Positions 33,936-42,788 of a stretch of 64,000 nt of DNA are shown piece by piece. The notes below the pieces were generated by a model. It had not been told where the DNA came from. It worked only from the letters and a program-made list of their open reading frames with translations, and did no database searches. The stretch comes from Citrobacter freundii (lineage in GTDB: Bacteria > Bacteroidota > Bacteroidia > Chitinophagales > Chitinophagaceae). The translations under genes and the position numbers were made by a program. The DNA lies in the NCBI GenBank assembly GCA_003243445.1, contig QFQQ01000026.1, forward strand, positions 20,280 through 84,279, written 5' to 3'. Position 1 is the stretch's first letter; each line of letters opens with the position of its first letter.

Positions 33936-35164
33936 ATATAGTTCATCACCTTGGCAGTAGCTCCTTTGGATTGATAAACAAAGTTTTTGGAAGCGATACA
34001 GGTCTCTTCATAGAACTTATTGTCATTGACCAGGCGTAGCAGGATACCTGTAAACGCTTTTTCATCCTCGATACTGAATGCACCCCCTGCCTCGATCAAT
34101 CCCCCGGCTTCCATAAATTTTCTGTGTTCCGGTCCGAAAAAAACCGGTTTGCCATAAACTGCCGCTTCAAGTATGTTATGCAGACCTTCTTTAAATGCGC
34201 CACCTATATATGTGGTATGTGCGTAGCGATAAACACGCGACAATAAGCCGATATTATTAATGACAAGCACATCACTTTCACTGCTCTTTCTTTCTCCCGA
34301 CAGCAATTGAGAGTATAAAAGACAGCCGGGAAAAAGTGATTGAATCTGCGAAACATGATCATTGCTGATATCATGCGGCGCGATGATCAGCTTCATCTTC
34401 CCATTCATTGCGCTGAATGTTTTTTGCAGCACATTTTCATCCGCCGGCCAGCTGCTGCCTGCAATGATGGTTTTTGTATCACCGGTGAACTCTTCGATCA
34501 ATGGAATAGGTTCGCCTTTTTCCGCAATATCTATTACGCGGTCAAATCGTGTATCTCCGGCGATCGTGTATTTGTCTTCGGACAAAACACGCGAAAGCAG
34601 TCCGGCCGATTCTTTATTCTGTATGAACAAATGTGTGATACAACGGAGCATCGTTCTGTATAAGCGTCCGTACCACTTGAAAAAGGCTGAGTTCTCTCTG
34701 AAAATAGCTGAAACCATTAACAGTGGAATGCCGCGTTTGCGGATGCTGGAGAAATAATAATACCAGTACTCATATTTCACAAACACAACAAGCACCGGAT
34801 CTACAATATCCAGAAAGCGTTTGGCATTCGAAGCGCTGTCAACAGGCAGGTAAAACACCCAGTCTGCTCCTTTATAGTTCTTCATGATCTCATAACCGGA
34901 AGGAGAGAAGAAGGTGACAAGCAGTTTATGATCCGGATGATCTTTCCGTAATTGCTCCAGCACCGGTCTTCCCTGTTCAAATTCCCCCAGGGAAGCACAG
35001 TGCATCCAAATGATCTTACTATTCCCTTTCAACGCAGATTCCAGCCGCCTGAACAGCTCTTTCCGCCCGGAAAGGAACAATCCGGCTTTCCTATTGAACA
35101 AGGCGGCGATCCGTACACCGATGCGGAAGAAAAAAAGGAAAATATTGTAGAAAATGAGTTCCAA
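33908..35164 (-). CDS. waaA: 3-deoxy-D-manno-octulosonic acid (Kdo) transferase
   Basis: The enzyme adds Kdo from CMP-Kdo to lipid A precursor in the inner-membrane leaflet, needed for the LPS inner core. The 418-residue protein has an N-terminal membrane anchor (IFYNIFLFFFRIGVRIAALF), the acceptor domain with WMHCASLGEFEQGRPVL (catalytic Glu near residue 62), LLVTFFSPSGYE and KYEYWYYYF, and a GT-B C-terminal half (AGSSWPADENVL, TYIGGAFKEGLHNILEA). Length is normal. It points to the nucleotide-sugar cluster downstream on the other strand. Convergent overlap of 28 bp with the previous gene. Confidence 0.93.
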   Translation of the reverse strand: MELIFYNIFLFFFRIGVRIAALFNRKAGLFLSGRKELFRRLESALKGNSKIIWMHCASLGEFEQGRPVLEQLRKDHPDHKLLVTFFSPSGYEIMKNYKGADWVFYLPVDSASNAKRFLDIVDPVLVVFVKYEYWYYYFSSIRKRGIPLLMVSAIFRENSAFFKWYGRLYRTMLRCITHLFIQNKESAGLLSRVLSEDKYTIAGDTRFDRVIDIAEKGEPIPLIEEFTGDTKTIIAGSSWPADENVLQKTFSAMNGKMKLIIAPHDISNDHVSQIQSLFPGCLLYSQLLSGERKSSESDVLVINNIGLLSRVYRYAHTTYIGGAFKEGLHNILEAAVYGKPVFFGPEHRKFMEAGGLIEAGGAFSIEDEKAFTGILLRLVNDNKFYEETCIASKNFVYQSKGATAKVMNYIQEKRLLTS

Positions 35165-35189
35165 CAGGTAAATTTTTAACTGATTATGG

Positions 35190-35317
35190 GTCGCTGTCCG
35201 CTGACCGTTTCCGGTTGTCCGGAAAACAGCTTTATACGGTGTTTGCCACAGATTTTATCGATTATCTGTCGCTTTAAGTCATTATCGGTCAACGGAAAAC
35301 GGTCAACGGGCAACAGT
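35190..35317. repeat. Inverted-arm element, CGGTCAA family (7-bp word)
   Basis: The right arm (35285-35317) is CGGTCAA, CGGAAAA, CGGTCAA, CGGGCAA. The left arm (35190-35223) is the inverted form (GTCCGCTGACCGTTTCCGG). It lies between the divergent waaA and aminotransferase genes. The remainder of the gap to 35466 shows no other feature. Confidence 0.75.
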
Positions 35318-35466
35318 TTACTCAGCCGTTTCCGACAAATGTAAAGTCAAACCCGGAAACTACCCGTATTTTACTATTTTTGCCCCACTTTGTGAAAAGG
35401 GGCTGCGTTGAGTGGTTGCAAATGGCAAAGTGATCTCGTATTTTGTACCCCGCCAAAGATTGTTCT

Positions 35467-36612
35467 ATGCGACCTATTCAAATGGTTGATACCCAAACCC
35501 AGTATCAGAAAATTAAGGCTGAAGTTGATAAAGCGGTTTTGCAGGTGATGGAAAGTTCTGCTTTCATCAATGGCAAACCTGTGCAGGATTTTGCGAATAA
35601 TCTCTCTGCTTATCTCGGCGTAAAGCATACGATCCCTTGTGCAAACGGAACTGATGCTTTACAGATCGCGCTGATGGCGCTGGATCTTCAGCCAGGTGAT
35701 GAAGTGATCACACCTTCCTTTACCTTTATTGCCACAACTGAAGTGATCGCATTGCTGCAGTTAAAGCCGGTCTTTGTGGATGTGGATCCGAAGACGTTCT
35801 GTATTGATCCGGCTTTGATTGAAAAAGCCATTACTCCAAAAACAAAAGCGATCGTTCCCGTTCATCTCTATGGCCATGTGGCGCCGATGGAGGAGATCAT
35901 GAAGATCGCGGAAAAGCATAAGCTTTGGGTGATAGAGGATAACGCGCAGGCGATCGGCAGTACTTATACGTTCGCTGACGGAACGAAGAAAAAAGCCGGT
36001 GCGATCGGCCATATTGGCTGTACATCTTTCTATCCTTCAAAGAATTTAGGTGCTTTCGGTGATGCCGGGGCAATATTTACCAATGATAATGCGTTGGCAG
36101 ATCGGATGAAAATGATTGCCAACCACGGCCAGAGCAGAAGATATTATCATGATGTGGTAGGTTGCAACAGCCGTTTGGATACGATACAGGCGGCCATCCT
36201 GGATATCAAGCTGAAGCACCTGGACGAGTATATCTCAGCCAGGGAAGCAGCGGCAGATTTCTACGATAATGCACTGTCGGGCCATACGGCTATCACAACC
36301 CCCTTCAGGGCTTCCTACTCCCGGCATGTATTTCACCAGTACACCATATTGCTTGACAATGGAAAAGATGCGGCGGCTCTCCGGAACGGGCTCAACAGTT
36401 TCCTGGCTGAACACAAGGTGCCTTCCATGATCTATTACCCTGTGCCTGGCCACAAACAGAAAATGTTTGAGCAGTTCAATGTAGCATCGCAATCGTTGCC
36501 AATTACAGATTGGCTCACTGAGCGGGTCATTTCTTTACCAATGCACACCGAATTGGATAAAGACCAGCTGGGCTTTATCGCAGATAAGGTGCTAGGATAT
36601 TTGAATAATTAA
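35467..36612 (+). CDS. DegT/DnrJ/EryC1/StrS-family sugar aminotransferase
   Basis: These PLP enzymes transaminate keto groups of nucleotide-linked sugars. The 381-residue protein shows the usual start MRPIQMVDTQTQYQKIK, ANGTDALQIALMAL (cofactor phosphate), EDNAQAIGS, and the PLP lysine Lys192 in SFYPSKNLGAFGDAG. The sequence resembles WbpE-type enzymes that act on UDP-3-oxo-GlcNAcA, which fits the GlcNAc-type dehydrogenase at 39123, but the substrate is inferred. ATG at 35467 chosen over an upstream in-frame start at 35443 that adds eight residues. First gene of a plus-strand nucleotide-sugar run. Confidence 0.88.
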   Translation: MRPIQMVDTQTQYQKIKAEVDKAVLQVMESSAFINGKPVQDFANNLSAYLGVKHTIPCANGTDALQIALMALDLQPGDEVITPSFTFIATTEVIALLQLKPVFVDVDPKTFCIDPALIEKAITPKTKAIVPVHLYGHVAPMEEIMKIAEKHKLWVIEDNAQAIGSTYTFADGTKKKAGAIGHIGCTSFYPSKNLGAFGDAGAIFTNDNALADRMKMIANHGQSRRYYHDVVGCNSRLDTIQAAILDIKLKHLDEYISAREAAADFYDNALSGHTAITTPFRASYSRHVFHQYTILLDNGKDAAALRNGLNSFLAEHKVPSMIYYPVPGHKQKMFEQFNVASQSLPITDWLTERVISLPMHTELDKDQLGFIADKVLGYLNN

Positions 36613-36640
36613 CAACCTTAACCATAATCAACACGCATTC

Positions 36641-37984
36641 ATGAAAATCGCTGTAGTAGGAACCGGATACGTAGGACTTGTAACCGGAACCTGTTTTGCC
36701 GAAACCGGCAATACCGTAACCTGTGTAGACATCGACATCACCAAGGTGACCAAACTGAGCAATGGAGAGATCACCATCTACGAACCGGGTCTGGAGAAAT
36801 TATTTCTCAGGAACCTGAAAGAAGAACGTCTTCATTTCACCACCAGCCTGGAAGAAGGGATCAAAGATGCATCCATCATCTTCCTGGCGCTTCCGACGCC
36901 TCCGGGAGAAGATGGTTCCGCTGACCTGAAATATATCCTTGGTGTGGCTGATCAACTTGGAACATTGCTGAATAACGATGATTACAAAGTGATCGTTGAC
37001 AAAAGCACTGTACCTGTTGGCACTGCCGAAAAAGTTAAAGCCGCAATACTTGCAAGCGCTGCCAAAGCGGGCAGAAATATTGACGAAGCATTTGACGTTG
37101 TATCCAACCCTGAGTTCCTCAGAGAAGGTGTGGCCGTTGATGACTTCATGAAACCTGATCGCGTAGTGATCGGTACAAGCAATGAGAAAGCGAAAAAAGT
37201 AATGGGCGATCTTTATGCACCATTCGTTCGCCAGGGTAACCCGATCATCTTTATGGATGAGCGTTCTGCAGAGCTCACCAAATATGCAGCCAACTCATTT
37301 CTCGCAACAAAGATCTCTTTCATGAATGAGATCGCGCGTCTTTGCGAGTTGCTGGGCGCAGACGTTGACATGGTACGCCGCGGTGTCGGCAGCGATGACC
37401 GTATCGGCAAACGCTTCCTGTTCCCGGGTATCGGTTATGGCGGTAGCTGTTTCCCTAAAGATGTGCAGGCTCTCGTGAAATCATCAGTAGAAGTGAAATA
37501 TGATTTCAAGATCCTGAACGCGGTAATGGAAGTGAACGAAACTCAGAAACTTCACCTCTTCCCCAAGATCCAGAAGTATTTCAACAATAACCTGAAAGGA
37601 AAGCATTTCGCACTATGGGGGCTTGCTTTCAAACCAAATACAGATGATATCCGCGAAGCACCGGCTTTGTATATGATCGATGCGCTGACTGCTGCCGGCG
37701 CAACAGTATCTGCATTCGACCCTGAAGCAATGAACAATGTGAAAAAGACGATCGGCGACAAGATCACTTATGCAGAAAGCCAGTATGCCGCATTGCAGGG
37801 CGCAGATGCACTGATCATCGCAACAGAATGGAACGAGTTCAGAACACCTGACTTCCTCAAGATCGTTTCTTCATTGAAAAACAAAACAATTTTCGACGGA
37901 CGTAATCTTTTTGATGTAGCTGCAATCCGTGAACTCGGATTCCACTATGAAAGTATCGGAAGAGCTCCATCAGTAGCTAAATAA
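36641..37984 (+). CDS. ugd: UDP-glucose 6-dehydrogenase
   Basis: The enzyme oxidises UDP-glucose to UDP-glucuronate with two NAD+. The 447-residue protein has the N-terminal Rossmann motif VVGTGYVGLVTGTCFAE, the SNPEFLREG and EMNEIARL-type central helix, and the catalytic Cys270 in GIGYGGSCFPKD. The C-terminal domain GLAFKPNTDDIREAP is also typical. The gene follows the aminotransferase by 28 bp and precedes the UDP-glucuronate decarboxylase by 15 bp, so UDP-glucose to UDP-xylose is encoded in one run. Confidence 0.95.
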   Translation: MKIAVVGTGYVGLVTGTCFAETGNTVTCVDIDITKVTKLSNGEITIYEPGLEKLFLRNLKEERLHFTTSLEEGIKDASIIFLALPTPPGEDGSADLKYILGVADQLGTLLNNDDYKVIVDKSTVPVGTAEKVKAAILASAAKAGRNIDEAFDVVSNPEFLREGVAVDDFMKPDRVVIGTSNEKAKKVMGDLYAPFVRQGNPIIFMDERSAELTKYAANSFLATKISFMNEIARLCELLGADVDMVRRGVGSDDRIGKRFLFPGIGYGGSCFPKDVQALVKSSVEVKYDFKILNAVMEVNETQKLHLFPKIQKYFNNNLKGKHFALWGLAFKPNTDDIREAPALYMIDALTAAGATVSAFDPEAMNNVKKTIGDKITYAESQYAALQGADALIIATEWNEFRTPDFLKIVSSLKNKTIFDGRNLFDVAAIRELGFHYESIGRAPSVAK

Positions 37985-37999
37985 AACTAACCGCTTATT

Positions 38000-38983
38000 A
38001 TGTCAAGAAAACGAGTACTCGTTACAGGTGCCGCAGGCTTTCTGGGTTCACATCTCTGCGACCGTTTTATCAAGGAAGGATTTCATGTGATTGCAATGGA
38101 TAACCTGATCACAGGTGACCTGCGCAATATCGAACATCTGTTCAAGCTCGAACAATTTGAGTTCTATCATCACGACGTAACAAAATTCATTCATATTCCC
38201 GGGCAACTGGACTACATCATGCACTTTGCATCTCCGGCCAGCCCGATCGATTACCTGAAGATCCCAATTCAGACGCTGAAAGTGGGAGCGATGGGTACGC
38301 ATAACTGTCTTGGTCTTGCAAAAGCGAAGGGCGCCCGCATACTCGTTGCTTCAACCAGTGAAGTATATGGAGATCCGCTGGTGCATCCGCAAACGGAAGA
38401 ATACTGGGGCAATGTAAACCCGGTTGGTCCGCGCGGTGTATATGACGAGGCAAAACGTTATATGGAATCCATTACCATGGCATATCATACATTCCATGGA
38501 GTGGAAACGCGTATCGTCCGCATCTTTAATACCTATGGTCCAAGAATGCGGCTGAATGACGGCCGTGCTCTTCCGGCATTCATCGGTCAGGCGCTGAGAG
38601 GTGAGGACATGACGGTGTTTGGAGACGGCTCTCAGACACGCAGCTTCTGCTATGTGGATGATCTGATCGAAGGTATCTACCGTTTGCTTATGAGCGATTA
38701 TCACCAGCCGGTGAACGTGGGAAATCCCAATGAAATTTCATTAAAGGATTTCGCTGAAGAAGTACTGAAACTGACCGGCGGAAAAGTGAAGATCGCTTAT
38801 AAACCGCTGCCGGTCGATGATCCGAAACAACGGAAGCCGGATATCACCAAAGCAAAAAGCATTCTTAACTGGGAACCCAAAGTAGGCAGAAGCGAAGGTT
38901 TGAAAATAACCTATGACTACTTCAAGTCATTACCGGAAGAAGAATGGAGAAAACAACCAAAAGAATTTGTAAGTAACAAGTAA
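38000..38983 (+). CDS. UDP-glucuronate decarboxylase (UDP-xylose synthase)
   Basis: This extended short-chain dehydrogenase converts UDP-glucuronate to UDP-xylose with bound NAD+. Seen: VTGAAGFLGSHLCDRFIKEG (nucleotide binding), the catalytic Tyr148-x3-Lys152 in YDEAKRYME, FNTYGPRM, and DGSQTRSFCYVDDLIEG, all close to the UXS subfamily. At 327 aa it lacks an N-terminal membrane anchor and should be cytosolic. It follows ugd by 15 bp; the substrate of this enzyme is the product of that one, which supports the assignment. Confidence 0.92.
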   Translation: MSRKRVLVTGAAGFLGSHLCDRFIKEGFHVIAMDNLITGDLRNIEHLFKLEQFEFYHHDVTKFIHIPGQLDYIMHFASPASPIDYLKIPIQTLKVGAMGTHNCLGLAKAKGARILVASTSEVYGDPLVHPQTEEYWGNVNPVGPRGVYDEAKRYMESITMAYHTFHGVETRIVRIFNTYGPRMRLNDGRALPAFIGQALRGEDMTVFGDGSQTRSFCYVDDLIEGIYRLLMSDYHQPVNVGNPNEISLKDFAEEVLKLTGGKVKIAYKPLPVDDPKQRKPDITKAKSILNWEPKVGRSEGLKITYDYFKSLPEEEWRKQPKEFVSNK

Positions 38984-39011
38984 CCGGCGCGGATCTTAAC
39001 GCCGTATCGAT

Positions 39012-39067
39012 AACCGCAGAAACATGAACGCAATAACCATCGGTTTGCGGGAGCCGTTTCTGCGGTT
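39012..39067. terminator. Inverted repeat AACCGCAGAAAC in the 140-bp gap
   Basis: Perfect 12-bp arms (39012-39023 and 39056-39067) flank a 32-nt loop that contains a CGCAA/TTTGCG stem. No T-run follows. It may be a weak terminator or a minimal member of the CGCAGA repeats. Confidence 0.45.
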
Positions 39068-39122
39068 TAACTTATATTGACTACTTAAAACTTGATCACT
39101 TTAGCAGTATCAAACATTTTTC

Positions 39123-40412
39123 ATGTTTCAGGAACTAACAGATAAAAAGAAAAAGCTTGCCGTAATCGGACTTGGATACGTTGGTTTGCCAATCGCACTC
39201 GAATTTGCACGCAAACTTTCTGTGATCGGATTTGATATCAATGCAAAGAGGATCGATATGATGAAGAATGGTATCGATCCCAGTAATGAGCTGGAGGCTG
39301 AAGCTTTTGAAGGTTGTGATATCACCTTCACTAACTCTCTCGATGTGTTAAAAGAAGCATCATTTTATATCGTTGCAGTTCCAACGCCAGTGGATGAACA
39401 TAAAGTTCCGGATCTTGTGCCTGTACAACGTGCTTCTGAAACCATTGGTAAAGTAGTGAAGAAAGGAGATTATGTTGTGTTTGAATCGACCGTATATCCC
39501 GGTTGCACGGAAGAAGATTGTCTTCCGGTAATCGAGAAGTTGTCAGGGTTGAAAAATATAACTGATTTCAAACTTGGTTATTCTCCTGAAAGGATCAATC
39601 CGGGTGATAAGAATCATACCTTATCATCTATTGTGAAAGTTGTTTCAGGTTGTGACCAGGAATCGCTCGAACAGATCGCGAAAGTTTATTCCCTTGTGGT
39701 GAAAGCTGGTGTTCACCAGGCTTCTTCCATCAAAGTTGCCGAAGCTGCAAAGATCATTGAGAATACACAACGCGATCTGAATATCGCGTTGATGAACGAA
39801 CTCTCCATAATCTTCAATAAGATGGGCATTAATACTTTTGAAGTACTGGAAGCCGCCGGAACCAAGTGGAACTTTCTGAAATTTCAACCAGGTCTTGTGG
39901 GCGGACATTGCATTGGCGTTGATCCGTATTATCTCACACATAAAGCAAATGAACTTGGCTATAAATCCCAGGTGATCCTTGCAGGCCGCACCATCAATGA
40001 TGATATGGCAAATTATGTGGCAAAGAATATCGTCCAGCATCTGATCAAAACCGTCGGCAATGTAAAAGACGCAAGAGTGCTGATCAAAGGCGCAACATTC
40101 AAAGAGAACGTGAGCGATATCCGTAATTCAAAAGTTGCTGATGTGGTCAAGGCTCTGCAGGCTTTCTATGTGAACGTTGACGTTGAGGATCCACATGCGG
40201 ACACTGACGAACTTGATCATGAATACGGTTTCAGATTGGCTGACACGGTCGGAAATGATTACGATGCAGTGATCGTCACCGTTCCTCATGCCGATTATGC
40301 CAAACTGGATGACGCTTACTTTGCAGGCATCACAAAACCGCATGGACTCATCGCTGATCTGAAAGGGATTTTTAGAAACAAGATTATTAACAGAGCTTAT
40401 TGGAGTTTATAA
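39123..40412 (+). CDS. Nucleotide-sugar 6-dehydrogenase, TviB/WbpA-type
   Basis: The 429-residue enzyme of the UDP-glucose/GDP-mannose dehydrogenase family most resembles those that oxidise UDP-GlcNAc or UDP-GalNAc (TviB, WbpA, WbpO) rather than UDP-glucose: FQELTDKKKKLAVIGLGYVGLP, TPVDEHKVPDLVPV, SPERINPGD, and catalytic Cys263 in VGGHCIGVDPYYLTHKA. Its product would be a hexosaminuronic acid nucleotide. Clearly distinct from ugd at 36641. It precedes rfbC by 3 bp. A GlcNAc-uronate may be made and transaminated by the DegT enzyme upstream. Confidence 0.9.
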   Translation: MFQELTDKKKKLAVIGLGYVGLPIALEFARKLSVIGFDINAKRIDMMKNGIDPSNELEAEAFEGCDITFTNSLDVLKEASFYIVAVPTPVDEHKVPDLVPVQRASETIGKVVKKGDYVVFESTVYPGCTEEDCLPVIEKLSGLKNITDFKLGYSPERINPGDKNHTLSSIVKVVSGCDQESLEQIAKVYSLVVKAGVHQASSIKVAEAAKIIENTQRDLNIALMNELSIIFNKMGINTFEVLEAAGTKWNFLKFQPGLVGGHCIGVDPYYLTHKANELGYKSQVILAGRTINDDMANYVAKNIVQHLIKTVGNVKDARVLIKGATFKENVSDIRNSKVADVVKALQAFYVNVDVEDPHADTDELDHEYGFRLADTVGNDYDAVIVTVPHADYAKLDDAYFAGITKPHGLIADLKGIFRNKIINRAYWSL

Positions 40413-40415
40413 TTT

Positions 40416-40976
40416 ATGCCTTTTATTGAAACTGGTATTGAAGGCTTGCTTATTTTCGAACCAAAAGTGTTTGAAGATAGCCGCGGGTATTTTTTCGAAG
40501 CATATAATGCAGATACGTTTGCTGCAAACGGAATCAATTACAGGTTTATCCAGGATAATCAATCATCTTCTTCCTACGGTGTGATACGTGGATTGCATTT
40601 CCAGAAAGAACCGCACGCGCAAACCAAACTGGTCAGAGCACTGACAGGAACAATACTCGATGTTGCAGTGGATATCAGAACAGGTTCTCCAACTTATGGA
40701 AGATCATTTTCGATCGAACTTTCTGCTGAAAACAAAAAGCAATTGCTGATTCCAAAAGGGTTTGCACATGGATTTTCCGTATTGAGCGAGCGTGCCGAGG
40801 TTTTTTATAAATGCGATTCATTTTATAATAAAGAAAGCGACGGAGGTATCCATTTTGCCGATCCTGCACTTGAAATAGATTGGAAGATCGATATCACTAA
40901 AGCCGTTATTTCTGAAAAGGATCAACAGTTGCCATTGCTTGGCGAATGCCAGCATAATTTTACATTCAAACAATAA
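40416..40976 (+). CDS. rfbC: dTDP-4-dehydrorhamnose 3,5-epimerase
   Basis: RfbC epimerises dTDP-4-keto-6-deoxyglucose at C3 and C5 on the way to dTDP-L-rhamnose. The 186-residue cupin shows ESFEAYN-type FEPKVFEDSRGYFFEAYN, the catalytic His61 in VIRGLHFQKEPHAQTKLV and the active-site tyrosine in RAEVFYKCDSFYN. Full length. It is joined to rfbD by a TAATG stop/start overlap, showing translational coupling. RfbA and RfbB, which make the substrate, are not in the window. Confidence 0.95.
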   Translation: MPFIETGIEGLLIFEPKVFEDSRGYFFEAYNADTFAANGINYRFIQDNQSSSSYGVIRGLHFQKEPHAQTKLVRALTGTILDVAVDIRTGSPTYGRSFSIELSAENKKQLLIPKGFAHGFSVLSERAEVFYKCDSFYNKESDGGIHFADPALEIDWKIDITKAVISEKDQQLPLLGECQHNFTFKQ

Positions 40977-41848
40977 TGGTCGTAAAACAAAAAATACTGG
41001 TAACAGGCGCAAACGGGCAGCTTGGAAAAGAGTTGCAGACACTCGCTGAACAGTTTGTGATCTTCGATTTCATCTTTCTTACAAGGGAAGATCTTTCCAT
41101 TCATGATAAGGTAGCCGTTGATGCTGTTTTTGATCAATACGTTCCGCAGTATTGTATAAACTGTGCTGCCTACACTGCGGTGGACAAAGCGGAGACAGAC
41201 AGGGAAAACGCGTTTCTCGTAAATGCGGAAGGCGCAGCAAACCTTGCTGCCGCCAGTAAGAAATGCAATACTCGGTTTATTCATATCTCCACGGATTATG
41301 TGTTTGATGGGAAGGGGACTTCACCGTACACTGTTGATGCACCAACAGGTCCTCAAAGCGTTTACGGAGAATCCAAACTCGAAGGTGAAAGAAAGGCGCA
41401 GGCCGGCAATGATCAATCAATGATCATCCGCACATCATGGGTATATTCTGAGTTTGGAAAGAATTTCGTGAAGACGATGCTGAGACTGATGAGTGAGAAA
41501 CCCGAGATCAATGTTGTAAGTGACCAGGTTGGTTCTCCTACTTATGCCGCTGATCTTGCAAAGGCAATCATGCAGATCATCTCTTCGGGCGAATGGCATG
41601 CGGGCATTTATCATTACAGCAATACAGGCATCACCAATTGGTTTGAATTTGCATCCGCGATCAAAGAAATTTCCAACAGCAGCTGTGTTGTAAAGCCCAT
41701 ACCAGGCAGCGCTTATCCGACTCCTGCAAAAAGACCTTCCTATTCTGCAATGGATCTTTCAAAGATCGGAGAAGTATATGGTATCAGGCCGCCTGAGTGG
41801 AAAGAGAGTTTGCGTGTTTGTATCAGCGTGCTAAACGCAATAAAGTAA
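40976..41848 (+). CDS. rfbD: dTDP-4-dehydrorhamnose reductase
   Basis: RfbD reduces the 4-keto group with NAD(P)H to give dTDP-L-rhamnose. The 290-residue protein has ILVTGANGQLGKELQTLAE (nucleotide binding), NCAAYTAVDKAE, ISTDYVFDG and the catalytic pair in PQSVYGESKLEGER. The start shares its A with the rfbC stop codon. The last two codons and stop (AAG-TAA) run into a heptamer arm. Last gene of the nucleotide-sugar run. Confidence 0.95.
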   Translation: MVVKQKILVTGANGQLGKELQTLAEQFVIFDFIFLTREDLSIHDKVAVDAVFDQYVPQYCINCAAYTAVDKAETDRENAFLVNAEGAANLAAASKKCNTRFIHISTDYVFDGKGTSPYTVDAPTGPQSVYGESKLEGERKAQAGNDQSMIIRTSWVYSEFGKNFVKTMLRLMSEKPEINVVSDQVGSPTYAADLAKAIMQIISSGEWHAGIYHYSNTGITNWFEFASAIKEISNSSCVVKPIPGSAYPTPAKRPSYSAMDLSKIGEVYGIRPPEWKESLRVCISVLNAIK

Positions 41849-41935
41849 AAATTAAAAAGTAAAAAGTGAAAGCGTCTTAATCGAAAGAGAATCCCTTCCG
41901 GGGATTTTTACTTTTTACTTTTGAATTTTTACTTC
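41843..41935. repeat. Inverted-arm element, AAAAGTM family, convergent rfbD-araC gap
   Basis: The left arm (41843-41871) and right arm (41904-41935) match in word order (AAGTAAAAATT, AAAAGTA, AAAAGT) and supply the stop codons of both flanking genes (TAA at 41846-41848; TTA at 41929-41931). A small ATCCC-GGGAT stem lies inside. Confidence 0.85.
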
Positions 41936-42783
41936 ACAACGCTCTTTTTGTATTCTCCCGGGCTCATCCCTGTAAATTTTCTGAAGACCGTCGCAAAATA
42001 TTGTTGATTCTGAAACCCTGTTTCGAACGCAATGTCAGCAATGGAATTATTGCTTTTCTCCAGTAATTGCGAGGCGGTCTTGATCTTTAACTTCAGCACA
42101 TAATCAAGTGGTGTAGTGCCGGTTTCTTCTTTGAACCAGGCTTTAAACCTCGAGAGCGATAATCCCACAAGATCAGCAAGTTCCTGTAATACGATCGGTT
42201 CATCCATCTTCTCTTTGATAAAGACATCGATCTTTTCCATACGACCGGTATGTCTTGACAATACCGGCATCTGCGCCGCGTGTATTACTTCCAGCAGAAA
42301 AGATGCAATGGAGTGCTGCAATTCGATCTGTTTCAGATCGGATCGCTTCAACCCATGAACATGAAAGATCTCTTCCAGTTTCAGCTTGATCTTATTGTTG
42401 CCACGGAAATGCCTCGGAAGACGAAGCAATTGATCATACCATTCAGCAGCCAACTTATCATTATATTGAAGAAAGCTTTTCTTTTTTGTTGATGGGATCC
42501 GGATGATCATCCAGTACAGTTCACCTTTTTCTTCCGGATAGTCTCCCGTACTATGCAGCTCTCCCGGGTATGTAACAAACAGATCACCACCTTTGATTTT
42601 ATATAAAATACCATTCACTTCATATACCTGCTCTCCTTTACTGCAAAAACAGATCTCCAGCATTTGCTTATGCGAATGCGGAGGAAGCTGCTCGTGCGCG
42701 TGTTTATAATTGTATTTGCCAAGGACAATAATGTCCTTCCATCCGCTTCTGCGGAAATCAATGATGTTTCGTTCCTGGGGCAT
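41929..42783 (-). CDS. AraC-family transcriptional regulator
   Basis: The 284-residue protein has an N-terminal cupin sensor (HEQLPPHSHKQMLEICFCSKG, DLFVTYPGELHSTG) and a C-terminal double helix-turn-helix (LQELADLVGLSLSRFKAWFK, SIADIAFETGFQNQQYFATV, FRKFTGMSPGEYKK). This is the class that usually senses a sugar and activates catabolic genes. It faces the PhyH gene and the catabolic locus across a divergent gap, so it may control them, but its target is not shown by the sequence. It uses part of a heptamer arm as its stop codon. Confidence 0.92.
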   Translation of the reverse strand: MPQERNIIDFRRSGWKDIIVLGKYNYKHAHEQLPPHSHKQMLEICFCSKGEQVYEVNGILYKIKGGDLFVTYPGELHSTGDYPEEKGELYWMIIRIPSTKKKSFLQYNDKLAAEWYDQLLRLPRHFRGNNKIKLKLEEIFHVHGLKRSDLKQIELQHSIASFLLEVIHAAQMPVLSRHTGRMEKIDVFIKEKMDEPIVLQELADLVGLSLSRFKAWFKEETGTTPLDYVLKLKIKTASQLLEKSNNSIADIAFETGFQNQQYFATVFRKFTGMSPGEYKKSVVK

Positions 42784-42788
42784 AAGAC

